A stretch of 64,000 nt of DNA from Cyanobacteria bacterium QS_4_48_99 (GTDB lineage: Bacteria; Cyanobacteriota; Cyanobacteriia; Cyanobacteriales; Rubidibacteraceae): assembly GCA_003021505.1 (NCBI GenBank), contig PXPT01000166.1:1-64000 (forward strand), read 5' to 3'. The position numbers were made by a program, and so were the translations under genes. Numbering within the stretch: position 1 is the first letter of the stretch; each line of letters begins with the position of its first letter. Of this stretch, positions 24,958 through 34,878 are shown one piece after another. The notes under the pieces were generated by a model that saw only the letters and a program-made list of their open reading frames with translations, had not been told where the DNA came from and did no database searches.

Positions 24958-27900
24958 CTACTGCACAGAAGTCAGCACTTTCTCTTCAGAGACCTCTGGA
25001 TTGGCTTGGGGAGTATCTTCTTCCGAAGGCGGGACAACTTGCCAAAATTGCCCCACATAGGACTTCCAGTTTTCCAGAATCATTTGACATTTATGGCTTC
25101 CTGTGCGCTCTAAGTGAGCAGTAATCAACTCTTTAAGCTCTTTTTCGGCAGCCGGAGTGTTTACCCGCTGAATTTTAACAATGCCACGGTTGACTTTTTC
25201 GGCGAACTTACCATCTTCATCCAGGAAGTAGCCTAATCCCCCAGTCATGCCAGCAGCGACGTTACGTCCCACCGTGCCGATAACCACGACTGTACCACCA
25301 GTCATGTATTCACAACAGTGATCGCCAGCGCCTAAAATTACCGCTTTACCAAAGGAGTTACGCACTGCGAAACGCTCGCCAGCTCTGCCATTGGCATACA
25401 ACACTCCGCCGGTTGCTCCATAGAGGCAGGTGTTACCAACGATAACATTTTCCGCTGGATCGTAGGTTGCTTCGGCAGAAGGCTTAATCGTAATTTCGCC
25501 GCCGTGCATGCCTTTACCCACATAGTCGTTGGCTTCGCCTTCTAGGAAGAGGCTCATGCCGGGAAGGTTGAAAGCACCAAAGCTTTGACCAGCAGCGCCT
25601 TTGAAGTTGAGGTTGATCTTTCCTCCAAAACCAGTGTCACCATACTCTTTGGCGATCGCTCCAGCAAGTTTTGCTCCCACGGCGCGATCCGTATTAACCA
25701 CTTCCATGTCCTTAGTCACCCGACTCTGCTCGCGGATGGCGTGGCTGATTTCGGGGTCACTCAGCAGCAGGTTATCCAAAACCGGACCATTGCTATGCAC
25801 TGTTTCATGCTCTAACCAGCCTCGATTTTCTCTGGCATCGGGCAGCTCGCGTAAGCATTGCAGAGTTAGGGCATTGGTTTTGTTCAACTGCGCGTCTTCT
25901 CGCACGCTGAGCAAGTCTGAGCGACCGATAATCTCATCAAGACTACGATAACCTAGGCGTGCCAGTAGCGATCGCACTTCTTGAGCGACGAAGCAGAAGA
26001 AATTGACCACATGCTCAGGTGTTCCACTAAAGCGCTCGCGCAACTCTTCTTTTTGGGTTGCCACCCCCACAGGACAGTTATTGGTGTGGCAAATTCGTGC
26101 CATGATGCAGCATTCGGCAATCATGGAGACAGAGCCGAAGCCGTATTCCTCTGCTCCCATCAACGATGCCATGATCACGTCCCAACCGGTTCGGAAACCA
26201 CCGTCCGTGCGGAGAGTAATGCGATCGCGCAGTCCATTGTCCATCAACATCCGATGCACTTCGCTCACGCCCAACTCCCAAGGCAAGCCGGCGTGCTTAA
26301 TCGAGGAAAGGGGAGAAGCTCCTGTACCGCCATCATGCCCGGACACTTGAATGATATCGGCATTTGCCTTCGCTACCCCAGCAGCGATTGTACCGATGCC
26401 AAGTTCTGCCACCAGCTTCACAGATACCCTTGCCTGGGAATTAATTTGGTGCAGGTCAAAAATGAGCTGTGACAGGTCTTCAATCGAGTAAATATCGTGG
26501 TGCGGAGGCGGTGAAATTAGCGGTACTCCTGGCTTCGACCGCCGCAGCTTCGCAATATAGGGACTTACCTTCTTACCAGGCAGTTGACCGCCTTCTCCGG
26601 GTTTAGAGCCTTGGGCGATTTTAATTTCAATCTGCTTGGCGCTCATCAGGTATTTGGGTGTCACCCCAAAGCGTCCCGAAGCTACCTGCTTGATCGCAGA
26701 ACTGGCAGTATCGCCGTTACGCAATCCCCTCAAATGAGGCATCGTCGGCGATTGCCCATTCTCATCCACATCATCGAGGACTTCAAAGCGAACGGGATCT
26801 TCCCCGCCTTCACCGGAGTTGGAACGCCCGCCGAGGCGATTCATGGCAACTGCTAGGGTTTCGTGTGCTTCTGGTGAGAGAGAACCGAGCGACATTGCCC
26901 CGCTGTTGAAGCGCTTCACAATTGATTCGACGGATTCAACCTCCTCAATGGGCACGGACTCGCGATCACTGTCCAAATCTAGCAAATCTCTCAGCTCGGT
27001 GGCTGGACGCTCTTGCAAGTGTTGTTTATAGACCTCATAGTGGTCATACTGAGGGTCCCGCACCGCCTTATGCAAAGCTTTCGCCATTTGAGGGCTATTG
27101 ACGTGGTACTCACCCCCTGGTCTGGCATTAATAAAGCCAAAGTTTTCGAGCTTTTTGCCTTGGAGTTCTGGGAAGGCGCGGCTATGGAAGGTAATCACTT
27201 CCTGAGCCAACTCTGCCATACTCAAACCACCCACACGGGAAGTTGTGCCAGCGAAGCCGAATTCAATTAAATCTGCACCGAGACCAACTGCTTCAAAAAT
27301 CTGCGCTCCGTGATACGAAGACAGCAGAGAAATACCCATTTTGGAAAGGATTTTCAATATCCCCGTCTCGACTGCTTTACGGTAATGCTTTTGGGCATCC
27401 ACAACCGAGACTTTCTCGATTTTGCCCTTCTCCATTAAGTTTTGCGTCTTCGAGTCATTAACCCATTGCCGCACTGTTTCTAGTGCCAGGTGAGGACAAA
27501 CTGCGGAAGCGCCGTAGCCAATTAAGCAGGCGAAGTGATGGGTACTCCAACACTGGGCTGTATCCACTACCAACGAGGCTTTCATCCGCAGCCCTTGCTG
27601 GATGAGGTGATGATGCACTGCCCCCACTGCTAGTAGGGGGGGGATGTAGGTGTAGTCTTGGCTAACGCCTGGGGAGCGTACGCCTTTGGCGTTGGCGTAG
27701 CCATCGCTCAATACCAGAATCTCTGCCCCGGAGTTTACTGCCTCAGCCGCCCGTTGACAAAGATTTTCGAGTGCCGTTTCTAACCCTTTTGGTCCTTGAG
27801 CAATCTCATACAGAGTGGACAACTGGCGCGTGACAAAGGAGGGATGATTGACTATCGACGACAACTCGGCATCATTGAGTACGGGACTCTCCAGACTGAG

Positions 27901-29646
27901 CAACCGAGCATTCTCCGGCTGTTCCTTCAGCAAATTCCCTCGCTCGCCGAGCTGCATATTTAACGACATCACCAGGCTTTCCCGTAAGGGATCGATGGGC
28001 GGGTTAGTTACCTGGGCAAAGCGCTGCTTGAAATAGTTGTAAAGCGGATGGGGCTTTTGGGATAGTACCGCTAGGGGAATGTCATCTCCCATGCAGAAAG
28101 TGGGCTCTTTCCCGTCTCTCGCCATCGGCTGGATGATCATCTCGACATCTTCCGCCGTGTAGCCAAAGGCAGTTTGTACTTGCCTCAGGGCTGATTCATC
28201 CATTTGAGGCGCTTTGGCAAACGGTTGCTCGGCACTATCAACTCGCTGGGTTCGCACCCATTCACCGTAGGGTTGCTCGCCAGCAATGCGCTGTTTAATT
28301 TCCCAGTTTTTGAGGACTTCATTTCTCTCTAAGTCCACTGCAATCATCTGCCCAGGACCGAGTCGCCCTTTTTCCACAATCTCAGCTTCGGGTAAGTCCA
28401 CTACCCCAGCTTCTGACCCCACGACTACGTAGCCATCTCTGGTAATACTATAGCGGGCGGGACGCAAGCCGTTGCGATCGAGGTTGGCTCCCACAGTCTT
28501 GCCGTCACTGAACACCAGCAGGGCGGGACCATCCCAAGGTTCTTGAATGCCACTGTAGTAGTCGTAAAAATCGACAATTTCGGGATATGGCTCTAAATCT
28601 GGCTGATTTTGGTACGCTTCTGGCACCATAATCATTAACGCTTTGGTGGGGCTACAGCCAGAGCGCACTAGTAACTCCATGACGTTATCGAGGTTGGCTG
28701 AGTCGCTTTTATCCTGGTCAACCAGCGGTTTCAAGTTATCCAGTTCCTCGGCTTCCCAGCCCGGAGAGGCTAAGTCGCTTTCTCGCGCCGCCATCCAATT
28801 GATATTCCCCAGCAGCGTGTTAATTTCGCCATTGTGCCCTAGCAATCGCATCGGTTGAGCTAGGGACCACTTGGGCATGGTATTGGTGCTAAAACGCCGA
28901 TGGTAAACCGCAAAGGGGCTTACATAATCGGGGTTTTTGAGGTCTGGGTAATACTCGCCCAGAACTGTGGAGCGCACCATGCCTTTATAGACAATTGTGC
29001 GGCTGGAAAAGGAGCAAATGTAGAAATCCTCGGATTTTTCTAGAATTCCTGACGATGCCAGCTTTTGCGCGATCGCAGCACGAGCAACATACAGCGCTTG
29101 CTCTAATTTATCTCCTTGCTGATTGTCACCGGAAGCCACCAACACTTGTTCGATGCGAGGTTGGTTAGCTAGGGCTTCGGAACCCAGCACTTCTGTTTGC
29201 ACTGGGACTTCGCGCCAACCCAGTACCCCCAAATCTTTCTCTGTCAGAACTTCCTCGACGCAGGTGCGTGCTTGGCTAGCAAGAGTCTCATCTTGAGGTA
29301 AAAAGATCATTCCCACTGCCAAGTTTTCCCGTGCAGGAACGGAAAGATTCTGTGCTTGTAACCAATCCTGGAAGATTTTCCAGGGGATGGCTGTCATGAT
29401 GCCGCCGCCATCACCCGTATCGCGATCGGCGCTGCAAGCACCGCGATGTTCTAGGCATCCTAAGGCAGATATGGCTTGTAAGACAAGATCATGACTCGCT
29501 TGCGCGTTTTGAGAGGCAATGAAGCCGACACCACAAGCATCCCTTTCTTCGGCTAACCATCGTTGACCAATATAGGGACTTCCTTGGGCGGCAAAGCTTC
29601 GGTTGTTAGATTGTTCCATGCTTAAATCATCCATGTTGGTTAGCAA
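24958..29646 (-). CDS. glsF: Glutamate synthase, ferredoxin-dependent type
   Basis: A 1562-residue enzyme converting glutamine and 2-oxoglutarate to two glutamates, the second half of the GS-GOGAT cycle. A short propeptide precedes the catalytic cysteine of the class II amidotransferase domain ([10 protein letters not shown], Cys about 38). A central domain, the FMN-binding synthase domain (about 850-1220, with [21 protein letters not shown] and cluster cysteines in CHTNNCPVG) and the GXGXG beta-helix follow. Length and the ending [11 protein letters not shown] resemble cyanobacterial ferredoxin GOGAT. No small NADPH subunit gene (gltD) is adjacent, but NADH-type GltB is the alternative. ATGs at 29634 and 29619 are possible starts. 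Confidence 0.9.
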   Translation of the reverse strand: MLTNMDDLSMEQSNNRSFAAQGSPYIGQRWLAEERDACGVGFIASQNAQASHDLVLQAISALGCLEHRGACSADRDTGDGGGIMTAIPWKIFQDWLQAQNLSVPARENLAVGMIFLPQDETLASQARTCVEEVLTEKDLGVLGWREVPVQTEVLGSEALANQPRIEQVLVASGDNQQGDKLEQALYVARAAIAQKLASSGILEKSEDFYICSFSSRTIVYKGMVRSTVLGEYYPDLKNPDYVSPFAVYHRRFSTNTMPKWSLAQPMRLLGHNGEINTLLGNINWMAARESDLASPGWEAEELDNLKPLVDQDKSDSANLDNVMELLVRSGCSPTKALMIMVPEAYQNQPDLEPYPEIVDFYDYYSGIQEPWDGPALLVFSDGKTVGANLDRNGLRPARYSITRDGYVVVGSEAGVVDLPEAEIVEKGRLGPGQMIAVDLERNEVLKNWEIKQRIAGEQPYGEWVRTQRVDSAEQPFAKAPQMDESALRQVQTAFGYTAEDVEMIIQPMARDGKEPTFCMGDDIPLAVLSQKPHPLYNYFKQRFAQVTNPPIDPLRESLVMSLNMQLGERGNLLKEQPENARLLSLESPVLNDAELSSIVNHPSFVTRQLSTLYEIAQGPKGLETALENLCQRAAEAVNSGAEILVLSDGYANAKGVRSPGVSQDYTYIPPLLAVGAVHHHLIQQGLRMKASLVVDTAQCWSTHHFACLIGYGASAVCPHLALETVRQWVNDSKTQNLMEKGKIEKVSVVDAQKHYRKAVETGILKILSKMGISLLSSYHGAQIFEAVGLGADLIEFGFAGTTSRVGGLSMAELAQEVITFHSRAFPELQGKKLENFGFINARPGGEYHVNSPQMAKALHKAVRDPQYDHYEVYKQHLQERPATELRDLLDLDSDRESVPIEEVESVESIVKRFNSGAMSLGSLSPEAHETLAVAMNRLGGRSNSGEGGEDPVRFEVLDDVDENGQSPTMPHLRGLRNGDTASSAIKQVASGRFGVTPKYLMSAKQIEIKIAQGSKPGEGGQLPGKKVSPYIAKLRRSKPGVPLISPPPHHDIYSIEDLSQLIFDLHQINSQARVSVKLVAELGIGTIAAGVAKANADIIQVSGHDGGTGASPLSSIKHAGLPWELGVSEVHRMLMDNGLRDRITLRTDGGFRTGWDVIMASLMGAEEYGFGSVSMIAECCIMARICHTNNCPVGVATQKEELRERFSGTPEHVVNFFCFVAQEVRSLLARLGYRSLDEIIGRSDLLSVREDAQLNKTNALTLQCLRELPDARENRGWLEHETVHSNGPVLDNLLLSDPEISHAIREQSRVTKDMEVVNTDRAVGAKLAGAIAKEYGDTGFGGKINLNFKGAAGQSFGAFNLPGMSLFLEGEANDYVGKGMHGGEITIKPSAEATYDPAENVIVGNTCLYGATGGVLYANGRAGERFAVRNSFGKAVILGAGDHCCEYMTGGTVVVIGTVGRNVAAGMTGGLGYFLDEDGKFAEKVNRGIVKIQRVNTPAAEKELKELITAHLERTGSHKCQMILENWKSYVGQFWQVVPPSEEDTPQANPEVSEEKVLTSVQ

Positions 29647-29754
29647 TACAATTTTGTTGTGAGAGCTGCAATTGAGCGATTACACCGAATCAATCAACCT
29701 GATAAATTTAATTTTGCTAGATAATCTCGACAGTTATTCATTTCATCCGAGAGG

Positions 29755-29885
29755 GACGGAAATACAGGAGTAGAAACAGGCTAACAGCCCACTATCCGCG
29801 CAACTAGGCAGGCAGACTGTGGAAGTCTGAACTTCGAACTTCCTGGCAGCGATAGCGAGGGTCAGGAGCAATCAGTGCACTTTTT
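29755..29885 (+). ncRNA. Candidate structured RNA, weakly cobalamin-riboswitch-like
   Basis: Contains CTATCCGCGCAACT, reminiscent of the CCGCAACTGT core of cobalamin riboswitches, followed by a perfect CAGACT/AGTCTG hairpin and GGAAGTCTGAA, which resembles the start of a B12 box. Further stems can be drawn (GGAAGT with ACTTCC). The canonical GGTG element and ACCTGCC end are not present, and the next plus-strand gene begins about 770 bp away. The call is therefore weak; it could be a divergent or decayed riboswitch, another RNA, or a repeat. Confidence 0.3.
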
Positions 29886-30284
29886 AAGTCTCAGCTTTTT
29901 TGATGCCATGCGCGGTGACTTAGCGTGACTGGTTAGTTATATTACCGGGAATGCTCCGCTTTAACAATACGTACAGCTCACAGGTGCGAATTAGTTTGCA
30001 TCCCTTGTCTTTGATCTTCTATCTTCCCACTCTCTTATTTGAGATTCGCAATCCTGCCTGGTTCGTCAACCAATTTTGGACTTGCGATTGACGATTTGGG
30101 ATTACCTAGGGGGCTTGCTTATTGCTGATTGCCAAAGGAATGGGCATGAGAACCATGAATACCTAAATCCATAACCGACGCGCAGCCCGAAGGGCTCGCT
30201 GGAACGCAAAATCCAAAATCTAAAATTCTTTGTCAGAGATTACTTATTCTGCTGTGTCCGGCATAAACGCGGGCGTGAAACAGC

Positions 30285-30440
30285 GATCACAGGACGGGGC
30301 ATTCAAGGACTGGAGGTTTCCTCAAGTGAGGCTACCTTCCCCGTACTCGGACTTGTAAAGCTGAGCACACCAAGGGAGCGAAGTGATTCACCCCCTAGAG
30401 ACGTCCTTAAGGGAGCCTACTCTGACCTTTGTCAGGTTGA
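30285..30440. ncRNA. Candidate structured RNA or leader hairpin
   Basis: AGGACG near 30289 can pair with CGTCCT near 30400, enclosing GGGG/CCCC and GGAGG/CCTC stems, and is followed by an ACCT-loop-AGGT hairpin near 30425. The segment is GC-richer than its surroundings and has no ORF. It lies about 220 bp before the gene at 30655. No known RNA family was recognised, and the strand is uncertain. Confidence 0.3.
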
Positions 30441-30654
30441 GCGACTAAGAGAATGTTCATTTTTATTATGAAACATTGTTTGGACATCAAAGTCATTATT
30501 TTTTGATTTGTTGAGGAAACTTTTTTAATTTAAGTTTTGCGACAAGGCAGCAAGCTTACGTAGCAGAGAGAAAGCGAAGGAAGGAATGAGGTCTCCACAG
30601 ACGCTTTTCTCTTCTGCCTTCTTGAACCTGGGAAAACACGACTGATGAAAGGGA

Positions 30655-32607
30655 GTGGATGTGAGCAGAATCAGACTAGAGAGAGAAAGCTGCGTTAAGT
30701 GGAAAGTGAGGAAATGGCGACAAGGTCTCAGATTGCTCTCGTTCCCGCTACTACTGACAGCATTAATCAATCCCACCCATCTTGTAGTTACTCGGGCACA
30801 GGATCCACCAAAGCGGAACCTGGAAAGCTCGACTTCAGTACTCCAACAGGGTCGCCAAATCTCGCTCAATGGAAAACAAATCCCGGTTGCCTGGAGTCAA
30901 TGGCAGCAGGGCAACTCAGTACGCACCGGCATTAGTGACACTGCTGCTAAAAGGTTGGGGCTGAAACTTTTAAGCACGGACAACCCGAAAAAGCAGCCGA
31001 TACAGTGGTTCTCATCTTCGAGTTCGCCGCCGCTAGTTTTGCCAGCTCGACGAATAGGCGCTTATCGCTATTTAGATATTAGCAAGTTGCTCCAACGCAC
31101 AGATAGCCAGCTCCAAATTGTAGGGGACACCCTCAAAATCAACTCATCCCCAGTCAAAATCGAGAATATCCGCCTGGGAAATCACCCCTGGGGAAAGCGG
31201 ATTGTGGTGGATTTAAACCGCCCTACCTTTTGGCAGCTTCAGCCTGGAAAAAGTAAAGCTGCAATTACGTTTGAGGGTATCGCCAAGCCTGCTTTAATCA
31301 AGCGCTTTTCTACTACAAGGGAGCAGGGGAGCAGAGGAGCAGAGGGGCAGAGGGGCAGAGGAGAGGCTAACGCGCAGGGCATTATCCCCCCCCCACACCT
31401 CCACACCTCCGCACCTCCGCTTTTAGCTATCCAAAGCAGCGGGGAAAGAACTGACCTCCGCCTCAACATCCCAGATGGGTTAGGTTTGCAGGTGGAAACC
31501 CTCGCCCATCCCTATCGCCTTGTGATTGATCTTCGCGCCGAAGCTTTCAGCAAGCGGAAGATTCACTGGGCACAAGGATTATATTGGCATCGCAAGATTG
31601 TCACTCTAGAGCAGTCTAGCTTTCCGGTGGTATGGCTGGAAGTTGACCCTTCTTCCCCTTACCTTTCTCTCAAACCCATTCGGGGCAATTCCCATGCGAT
31701 GAAGGGTATCTCCCCACTGCTTCAGATGGCAAGGCGCAAGCAAGCGTCTGCTGCTATCAACGGTGGCTTTTTCAATCGCGACAACAAGCTGCCCTTGGGG
31801 GCAATTCGCCACCAGGATCGCTGGCTGTCTGGTCCCATTTTAAACCGAGGCGCGATCGCTTGGAATAACCAAGGAGAGATAAAAATTGGTCGTCTCAGTG
31901 TTGAGGAAACCCTAACGACTTCAGCAGGGCAGCGTCTTTCCATTCGCTTGCTCAACAGTGGCTACGTCCAAGCCGGTATTGCCCGTTATACCCCAGCGTG
32001 GGGAGATACCTATACCCCCTTGAGCGATCGCGAAATCATTGTTACCGTTCAGGATGAGCGAGTTACTGGTCAAATTTCTGGGGGTGAGGCAGGTCAAGTC
32101 TCCTTTCCTATTCCTTCGGACGGCTACTTACTTGCTCTGCGCTCCAACCAAACAGCAGCTAGCTTTCTTGAAGCTGGCACTTCCGTTCGTCTCGAAAGTA
32201 AGACGGTTCCAGCGGAGTTCGGTCGTTACCCCAACATCCTAGGGGCTGGTCCGCTACTGCTACAAAATAGTCAGCTAGTCCTCGATGCCAAAGCAGAAAA
32301 ATTTAGCGAAGCATTTCGAGAGGAAACTGCCCCCCGCAGCGTAATTGGAACTACCCAAAACCGCGATTTGATTATTGCTGCCATTGGTCGCTCTGCCGAC
32401 GGAGCCACCCCCACCCTAACCGAAACGGCACGGCTAATGCGGCAGTTAGGAGCGGCTGATGCTCTCAATCTAGATGGGGGTAACTCCGCCTCGCTTTACT
32501 TGGGCGGTCAATTGCTTAATCCCTCTCGGGCAACTTTTGGTCGCGTCCATAATGGTCTCGGTATCTTTGTTGAACCTTCTGCTGCTACTGCTGGTAAGGT
32601 TAACTAG
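30655..32607 (+). CDS. Phosphodiester glycosidase family exported protein
   Basis: A 650-residue protein. The basic N-terminus and a hydrophobic segment (about residues 22-42) indicate export. Residues about 50-330 are a cell-wall-associated, AMIN-like region (NHPWGKRIVVDLNRPTFWQL). The C-terminal half is a NAGPA/phosphodiester glycosidase domain with the signatures AAINGGFFNRDNKLPLGAI and ALNLDGGNSASLYLGG. Relatives cleave or modify exopolysaccharide or wall phosphodiesters; the substrate is unknown. The start is GTG at 30655 (a second GTG at 30661). Residues about 223-257 are a low-complexity insertion encoded by the dispersed G-rich/C-rich repeat, in frame (see the separate entry). Confidence 0.83.
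   Translation: MDVSRIRLERESCVKWKVRKWRQGLRLLSFPLLLTALINPTHLVVTRAQDPPKRNLESSTSVLQQGRQISLNGKQIPVAWSQWQQGNSVRTGISDTAAKRLGLKLLSTDNPKKQPIQWFSSSSSPPLVLPARRIGAYRYLDISKLLQRTDSQLQIVGDTLKINSSPVKIENIRLGNHPWGKRIVVDLNRPTFWQLQPGKSKAAITFEGIAKPALIKRFSTTREQGSRGAEGQRGRGEANAQGIIPPPHLHTSAPPLLAIQSSGERTDLRLNIPDGLGLQVETLAHPYRLVIDLRAEAFSKRKIHWAQGLYWHRKIVTLEQSSFPVVWLEVDPSSPYLSLKPIRGNSHAMKGISPLLQMARRKQASAAINGGFFNRDNKLPLGAIRHQDRWLSGPILNRGAIAWNNQGEIKIGRLSVEETLTTSAGQRLSIRLLNSGYVQAGIARYTPAWGDTYTPLSDREIIVTVQDERVTGQISGGEAGQVSFPIPSDGYLLALRSNQTAASFLEAGTSVRLESKTVPAEFGRYPNILGAGPLLLQNSQLVLDAKAEKFSEAFREETAPRSVIGTTQNRDLIIAAIGRSADGATPTLTETARLMRQLGAADALNLDGGNSASLYLGGQLLNPSRATFGRVHNGLGIFVEPSAATAGKVN
31318..31425. repeat. G-rich/C-rich repeat inserted within a gene
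   Basis: GGGAGCAGGGGAGCAGAGG followed by GGGGCAGAGG units, then CCCCCCCCACACCTCCACACC and CGCACCTCCGC. It is the same sequence type as the spacer elements at 38701, 49803, 57788 and 58541, but it sits inside the coding region, keeps the frame, and encodes a glycine/arginine/glutamate-rich then proline-rich stretch. Confidence 0.65.
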
Positions 32608-32753
32608 TCACTATTCCCCCCAAAATTGGTTACTTCCGACACGGGTGTTTTAAAAACTCATCTGCTATCGTTGCGTGAGAAGAATGCGCTCGCCGCACCA
32701 ATTAACGGTAAAAACTAAGTTAAATTCCATATTGAATTCTTAGGAAAAAAAAC

Positions 32754-33170
32754 ATGGTTCAGATTCAAGAAGCTTCTCAAACCACTCAAATCCCAGCACC
32801 GCCTTCGGTATCCCCACAGGAGGTCGTTGCGACGGAACTACGTCCTTGGGGGGCTTTCACACTTTTAGAAGAAGGACAGGGATACAAAATCAAGCGCATC
32901 GAAGTTAAACCCGGTCATCGCCTGAGCTTGCAAATGCACCACCACCGGAGCGAACACTGGATCGTGGTGTCTGGCACTGCTAGTGTTGTTTGTGGAGAGC
33001 GAGAAATGATCCTGGGCAACAATCAATCCACCTACGTCCCCCAATGTACGCCTCATCGGCTGGAAAATCCCGGTGTCATTAACCTGGTGTTGATTGAGGT
33101 TCAAAACGGGGAATACTTGGGCGAGGATGACATCATTCGTTTCCAAGACGACTATGCTCGTAGCAAATAG
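32754..33170 (+). CDS. Cupin, mannose-6-phosphate isomerase type II-like
   Basis: A 138-residue single cupin domain. PWGAFTLLEEGQGYKIKRI and KPGHRLSLQMHHHRSEHWIV match the C-terminal isomerase domain of bifunctional ManC/AlgA proteins; the His cluster (HHHRSEHW) binds the metal, and VPQCTPHRLENPG is the second cupin motif. Free-standing versions are annotated as mannose-6-phosphate isomerase or mannose-1-phosphate guanylyltransferase-like. It would interconvert fructose-6-phosphate and mannose-6-phosphate for GDP-mannose and polysaccharide synthesis, which fits its neighbour, an exopolysaccharide-type glycosidase. It has its own 146 bp upstream spacer. Confidence 0.85.
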   Translation: MVQIQEASQTTQIPAPPSVSPQEVVATELRPWGAFTLLEEGQGYKIKRIEVKPGHRLSLQMHHHRSEHWIVVSGTASVVCGEREMILGNNQSTYVPQCTPHRLENPGVINLVLIEVQNGEYLGEDDIIRFQDDYARSK

Positions 33171-33323
33171 TGCAAGGATAGGTGGTGGGTAATCGCCCAT
33201 CCCCTTTACTTAAGCTATAATAACAATCATTTGCGATGCAGGAAAAGTACCCACAGTAGGGTGGAACTCCCGTTTTCGGTTGTAGCATGGTTAGTGGTAG
33301 GCGATTGGTGAAAACCCAAGGAA

Positions 33324-33647
33324 ATGATTCATCTTAGCCAAGCAGCACAAAACGAAATTAGGCGCTTGCAGTTGAGGAATCAACAACCAGACACCCGACT
33401 TCGCCTGGGCGTTCAAGAGGGCGGGTGTTCTGGGTTATTCTATACAATGGAATTCGACCAAGCCACTAATCCAGGTGATCTCATTTACCAAAGTAACGGC
33501 ATCTCAGTCGTACTTGATGAGCAAAGCCATGACTATCTCAGTGGTCTTACCCTCGACTACTCAGAAGATCTAATGGGCGGAAGCTTTCGCTTTTACAACC
33601 CTGTGGCTGCCACTACTTGCAGTTGCGGTCACTCTTTTTCCCTTTAA
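33324..33647 (+). CDS. HesB/IscA family iron-sulfur carrier
   Basis: A 107-residue A-type carrier. The three conserved cysteines are present: EGGCSGL (Cys near residue 36) and the C-terminal TCSCG pair. Such proteins accept or donate Fe-S clusters during assembly. The phrase GGSFRFYNPVAATTCSCGHSF is the family's C-terminal signature. The gene lies 83 bp before rpsL on the same strand; a strong promoter sits in that gap, so the ribosomal operon can be transcribed independently. A possible -10 (TATAAT, 33216-33221) precedes this gene. Paralogues (IscA, SufA, HesB) cannot be told apart here. Confidence 0.9.
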   Translation: MIHLSQAAQNEIRRLQLRNQQPDTRLRLGVQEGGCSGLFYTMEFDQATNPGDLIYQSNGISVVLDEQSHDYLSGLTLDYSEDLMGGSFRFYNPVAATTCSCGHSFSL

Positions 33648-33650
33648 ACC

Positions 33651-33679
33651 TTGAACTAGCCTATTTGGGGGGCTATAAT
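33651..33679 (+). promoter_or_regulatory. Promoter of the str operon
   Basis: TTGAAC (33651-33656) and TATAAT (33674-33679) with exactly 17 bp between them, 52 bp upstream of the rpsL start. This is a near-consensus sigma70-type promoter. Confidence 0.65.
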
Positions 33680-33730
33680 AGTGAGGTTGTCAACTATGTG
33701 ATGGTTACAAAGCTTGGTGGTATTTAACCC

Positions 33731-34102
33731 ATGCCCACTATTCAGCAACTCATTCGCAAAGAACGCTCCAAAGCAAAGCAAAAAACTAAATCTCCCGCGC
33801 TCAGGCAATGTCCGCAGCGCCGGGGGGTTTGCACCCGAGTGTATACTACAACACCGAAAAAACCGAACTCAGCCCTGCGGAAAGTAGCAAGGGTTCGTTT
33901 GACATCGGCATACGAGGTGACCGCTTACATTCCAGGGATTGGTCACAACTTACAAGAACACTCCGTAGTTTTAATCCGTGGTGGTCGCGTTAAAGATTTG
34001 CCAGGAGTAAGATACCACATTGTTCGTGGCTCTCTAGACACCACCGGAGTCAAAGATCGACGTCAAAGCCGCTCCAAGTACGGAACTAAACGTCCCAAGT
34101 AA
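33731..34102 (+). CDS. rpsL: 30S ribosomal protein S12
   Basis: The 123-residue S12, which sits at the decoding centre and monitors codon-anticodon fit. The typical start [12 protein letters not shown], the [20 protein letters not shown] loop (site of streptomycin-resistance Lys) and the [14 protein letters not shown] loop are intact, and the streptomycin-sensitive residues KPNS and [12 protein letters not shown] appear wild-type. First gene of the rpsL-rpsG-fusA-tufA-rpsJ cluster, with its own promoter immediately upstream. Confidence 0.98.
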   Translation: MPTIQQLIRKERSKAKQKTKSPALRQCPQRRGVCTRVYTTTPKKPNSALRKVARVRLTSAYEVTAYIPGIGHNLQEHSVVLIRGGRVKDLPGVRYHIVRGSLDTTGVKDRRQSRSKYGTKRPK

Positions 34103-34262
34103 GTGGAAACTTTCCTACGAGCCTATCCCTACTTACCTAACTAGTGAAGGAGGCGAGGTAGGCTCAAGTTGCTTCCCTCTGGTGTCAGCCGTGCTGTTGC
34201 TGCCTTCACTTCCTTTTCAGCTATCTTAGCTTGTCTTTTGATTAGTCAGGTAAACCCCAACT

Positions 34263-34733
34263 ATGTCTCGTCGCACTGCCCTTAAACAACGCTCAGTTCC
34301 TCCAGATCCGGTCTATAATAGCCGCCTAGTCAGCATGATGGTGCGGCGAATCATGATCGATGGCAAAAAAACTGTCGCCTCGGGAATCATCTACGATGCC
34401 CTCAACACCGTCGAGGAACGTACTGGCTCCGACCCCCTAGAAACCTTTGAAACTGCCGTGCGGAACGTCACACCGCTGGTGGAAGTTAAGGCGCGTCGGG
34501 TTGGGGGCGCAACGTATCAAGTCCCCATGGAAGTACGCTCTGGTCGCGGAACAGCCCTTGCCCTGCGCTGGCTAGCGCGATTTTCCCGCACTCGCCCTGG
34601 TCGGACGATGGCGACTCGATTTGCCAACGAAATCATGGACGCTGCTAATGAGACCGGGAGTACGATTCGTAAACGGGAAGAGACTCACAAGATGGCAGAA
34701 GCTAATAAGGCGTTTGCCCACTATCGTTTCTAA
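34263..34733 (+). CDS. rpsG: 30S ribosomal protein S7
   Basis: The 156-residue S7, which nucleates assembly of the 3' domain of 16S rRNA and lies near the E site. [20 protein letters not shown] and the conserved [12 protein letters not shown] loop are clear; length is standard. In many bacteria S7 is the translational autoregulator of this operon. The 160 bp gap to rpsL holds a possible seven-base stem (GAGCCTA 34119-34125 with TAGGCTC 34159-34165) that could be such a site or an attenuator; this is inference. Confidence 0.98.
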   Translation: MSRRTALKQRSVPPDPVYNSRLVSMMVRRIMIDGKKTVASGIIYDALNTVEERTGSDPLETFETAVRNVTPLVEVKARRVGGATYQVPMEVRSGRGTALALRWLARFSRTRPGRTMATRFANEIMDAANETGSTIRKREETHKMAEANKAFAHYRF

Positions 34734-34779
34734 TGCTGGCAATTTGCCGTCCTACAGGCGGCATCAAAGCGAGGGATTC

Positions 34780-34806
34780 GTAAGGGCGCAGGTGCTTGCC
34801 CCTACC
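34780..34806. repeat. Short palindrome in rpsG-fusA spacer
   Basis: GTAAGGGCG and TTGCCCCTACC form a stem related to the palindrome at 18819-18847. It lies inside the str operon and must be transcribed as RNA. Confidence 0.45.
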
Positions 34807-34866
34807 TCCGCGCTGCCACTGAAGGAAAATTAAAAAAAGTATAGAATTGTAACAGCAATGGATTGG

Positions 34867-34874
34867 AAGGAGGT
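34867..34874 (+). promoter_or_regulatory. Ribosome binding site deciding the fusA start
   Basis: AAGGAGGT four bases before the ATG at 34879. It shows that the upstream in-frame ATG at 34858 (seven extra codons) is not the start, because those codons are the ribosome binding site itself. Confidence 0.8.
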
Positions 34875-34878
34875 AGCT

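Larger units (their letters stand above)
29647..30654. other. 1 kb gene-free divergent spacer
   Basis: The region between glsF (minus) and the phosphodiester glycosidase gene (plus). It contains two possible structured RNAs (see separate entries), a GACGCGCAGCCCGAAGGGC-like repeat near 30178, and AATCCAAAATCTAAAATT-type repeats near 30208. I could not reconstruct a gene or pseudogene on either strand. It should contain the nitrogen-regulated promoter of glsF, but no certain NtcA site (GTA-N8-TAC) was recognised. Confidence 0.45.

Noticed and set aside
25585-27461. Several 70-160 codon open frames antisense to glutamate synthase
   Set aside because: They are shadows of the biased codon use of the large gene and lack start signals and domains.
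29647-30654. A decayed gene in the glsF spacer
   Set aside because: Short plus-strand fragments such as IADCQRNGHENHEYLNP do not join into a family pattern.
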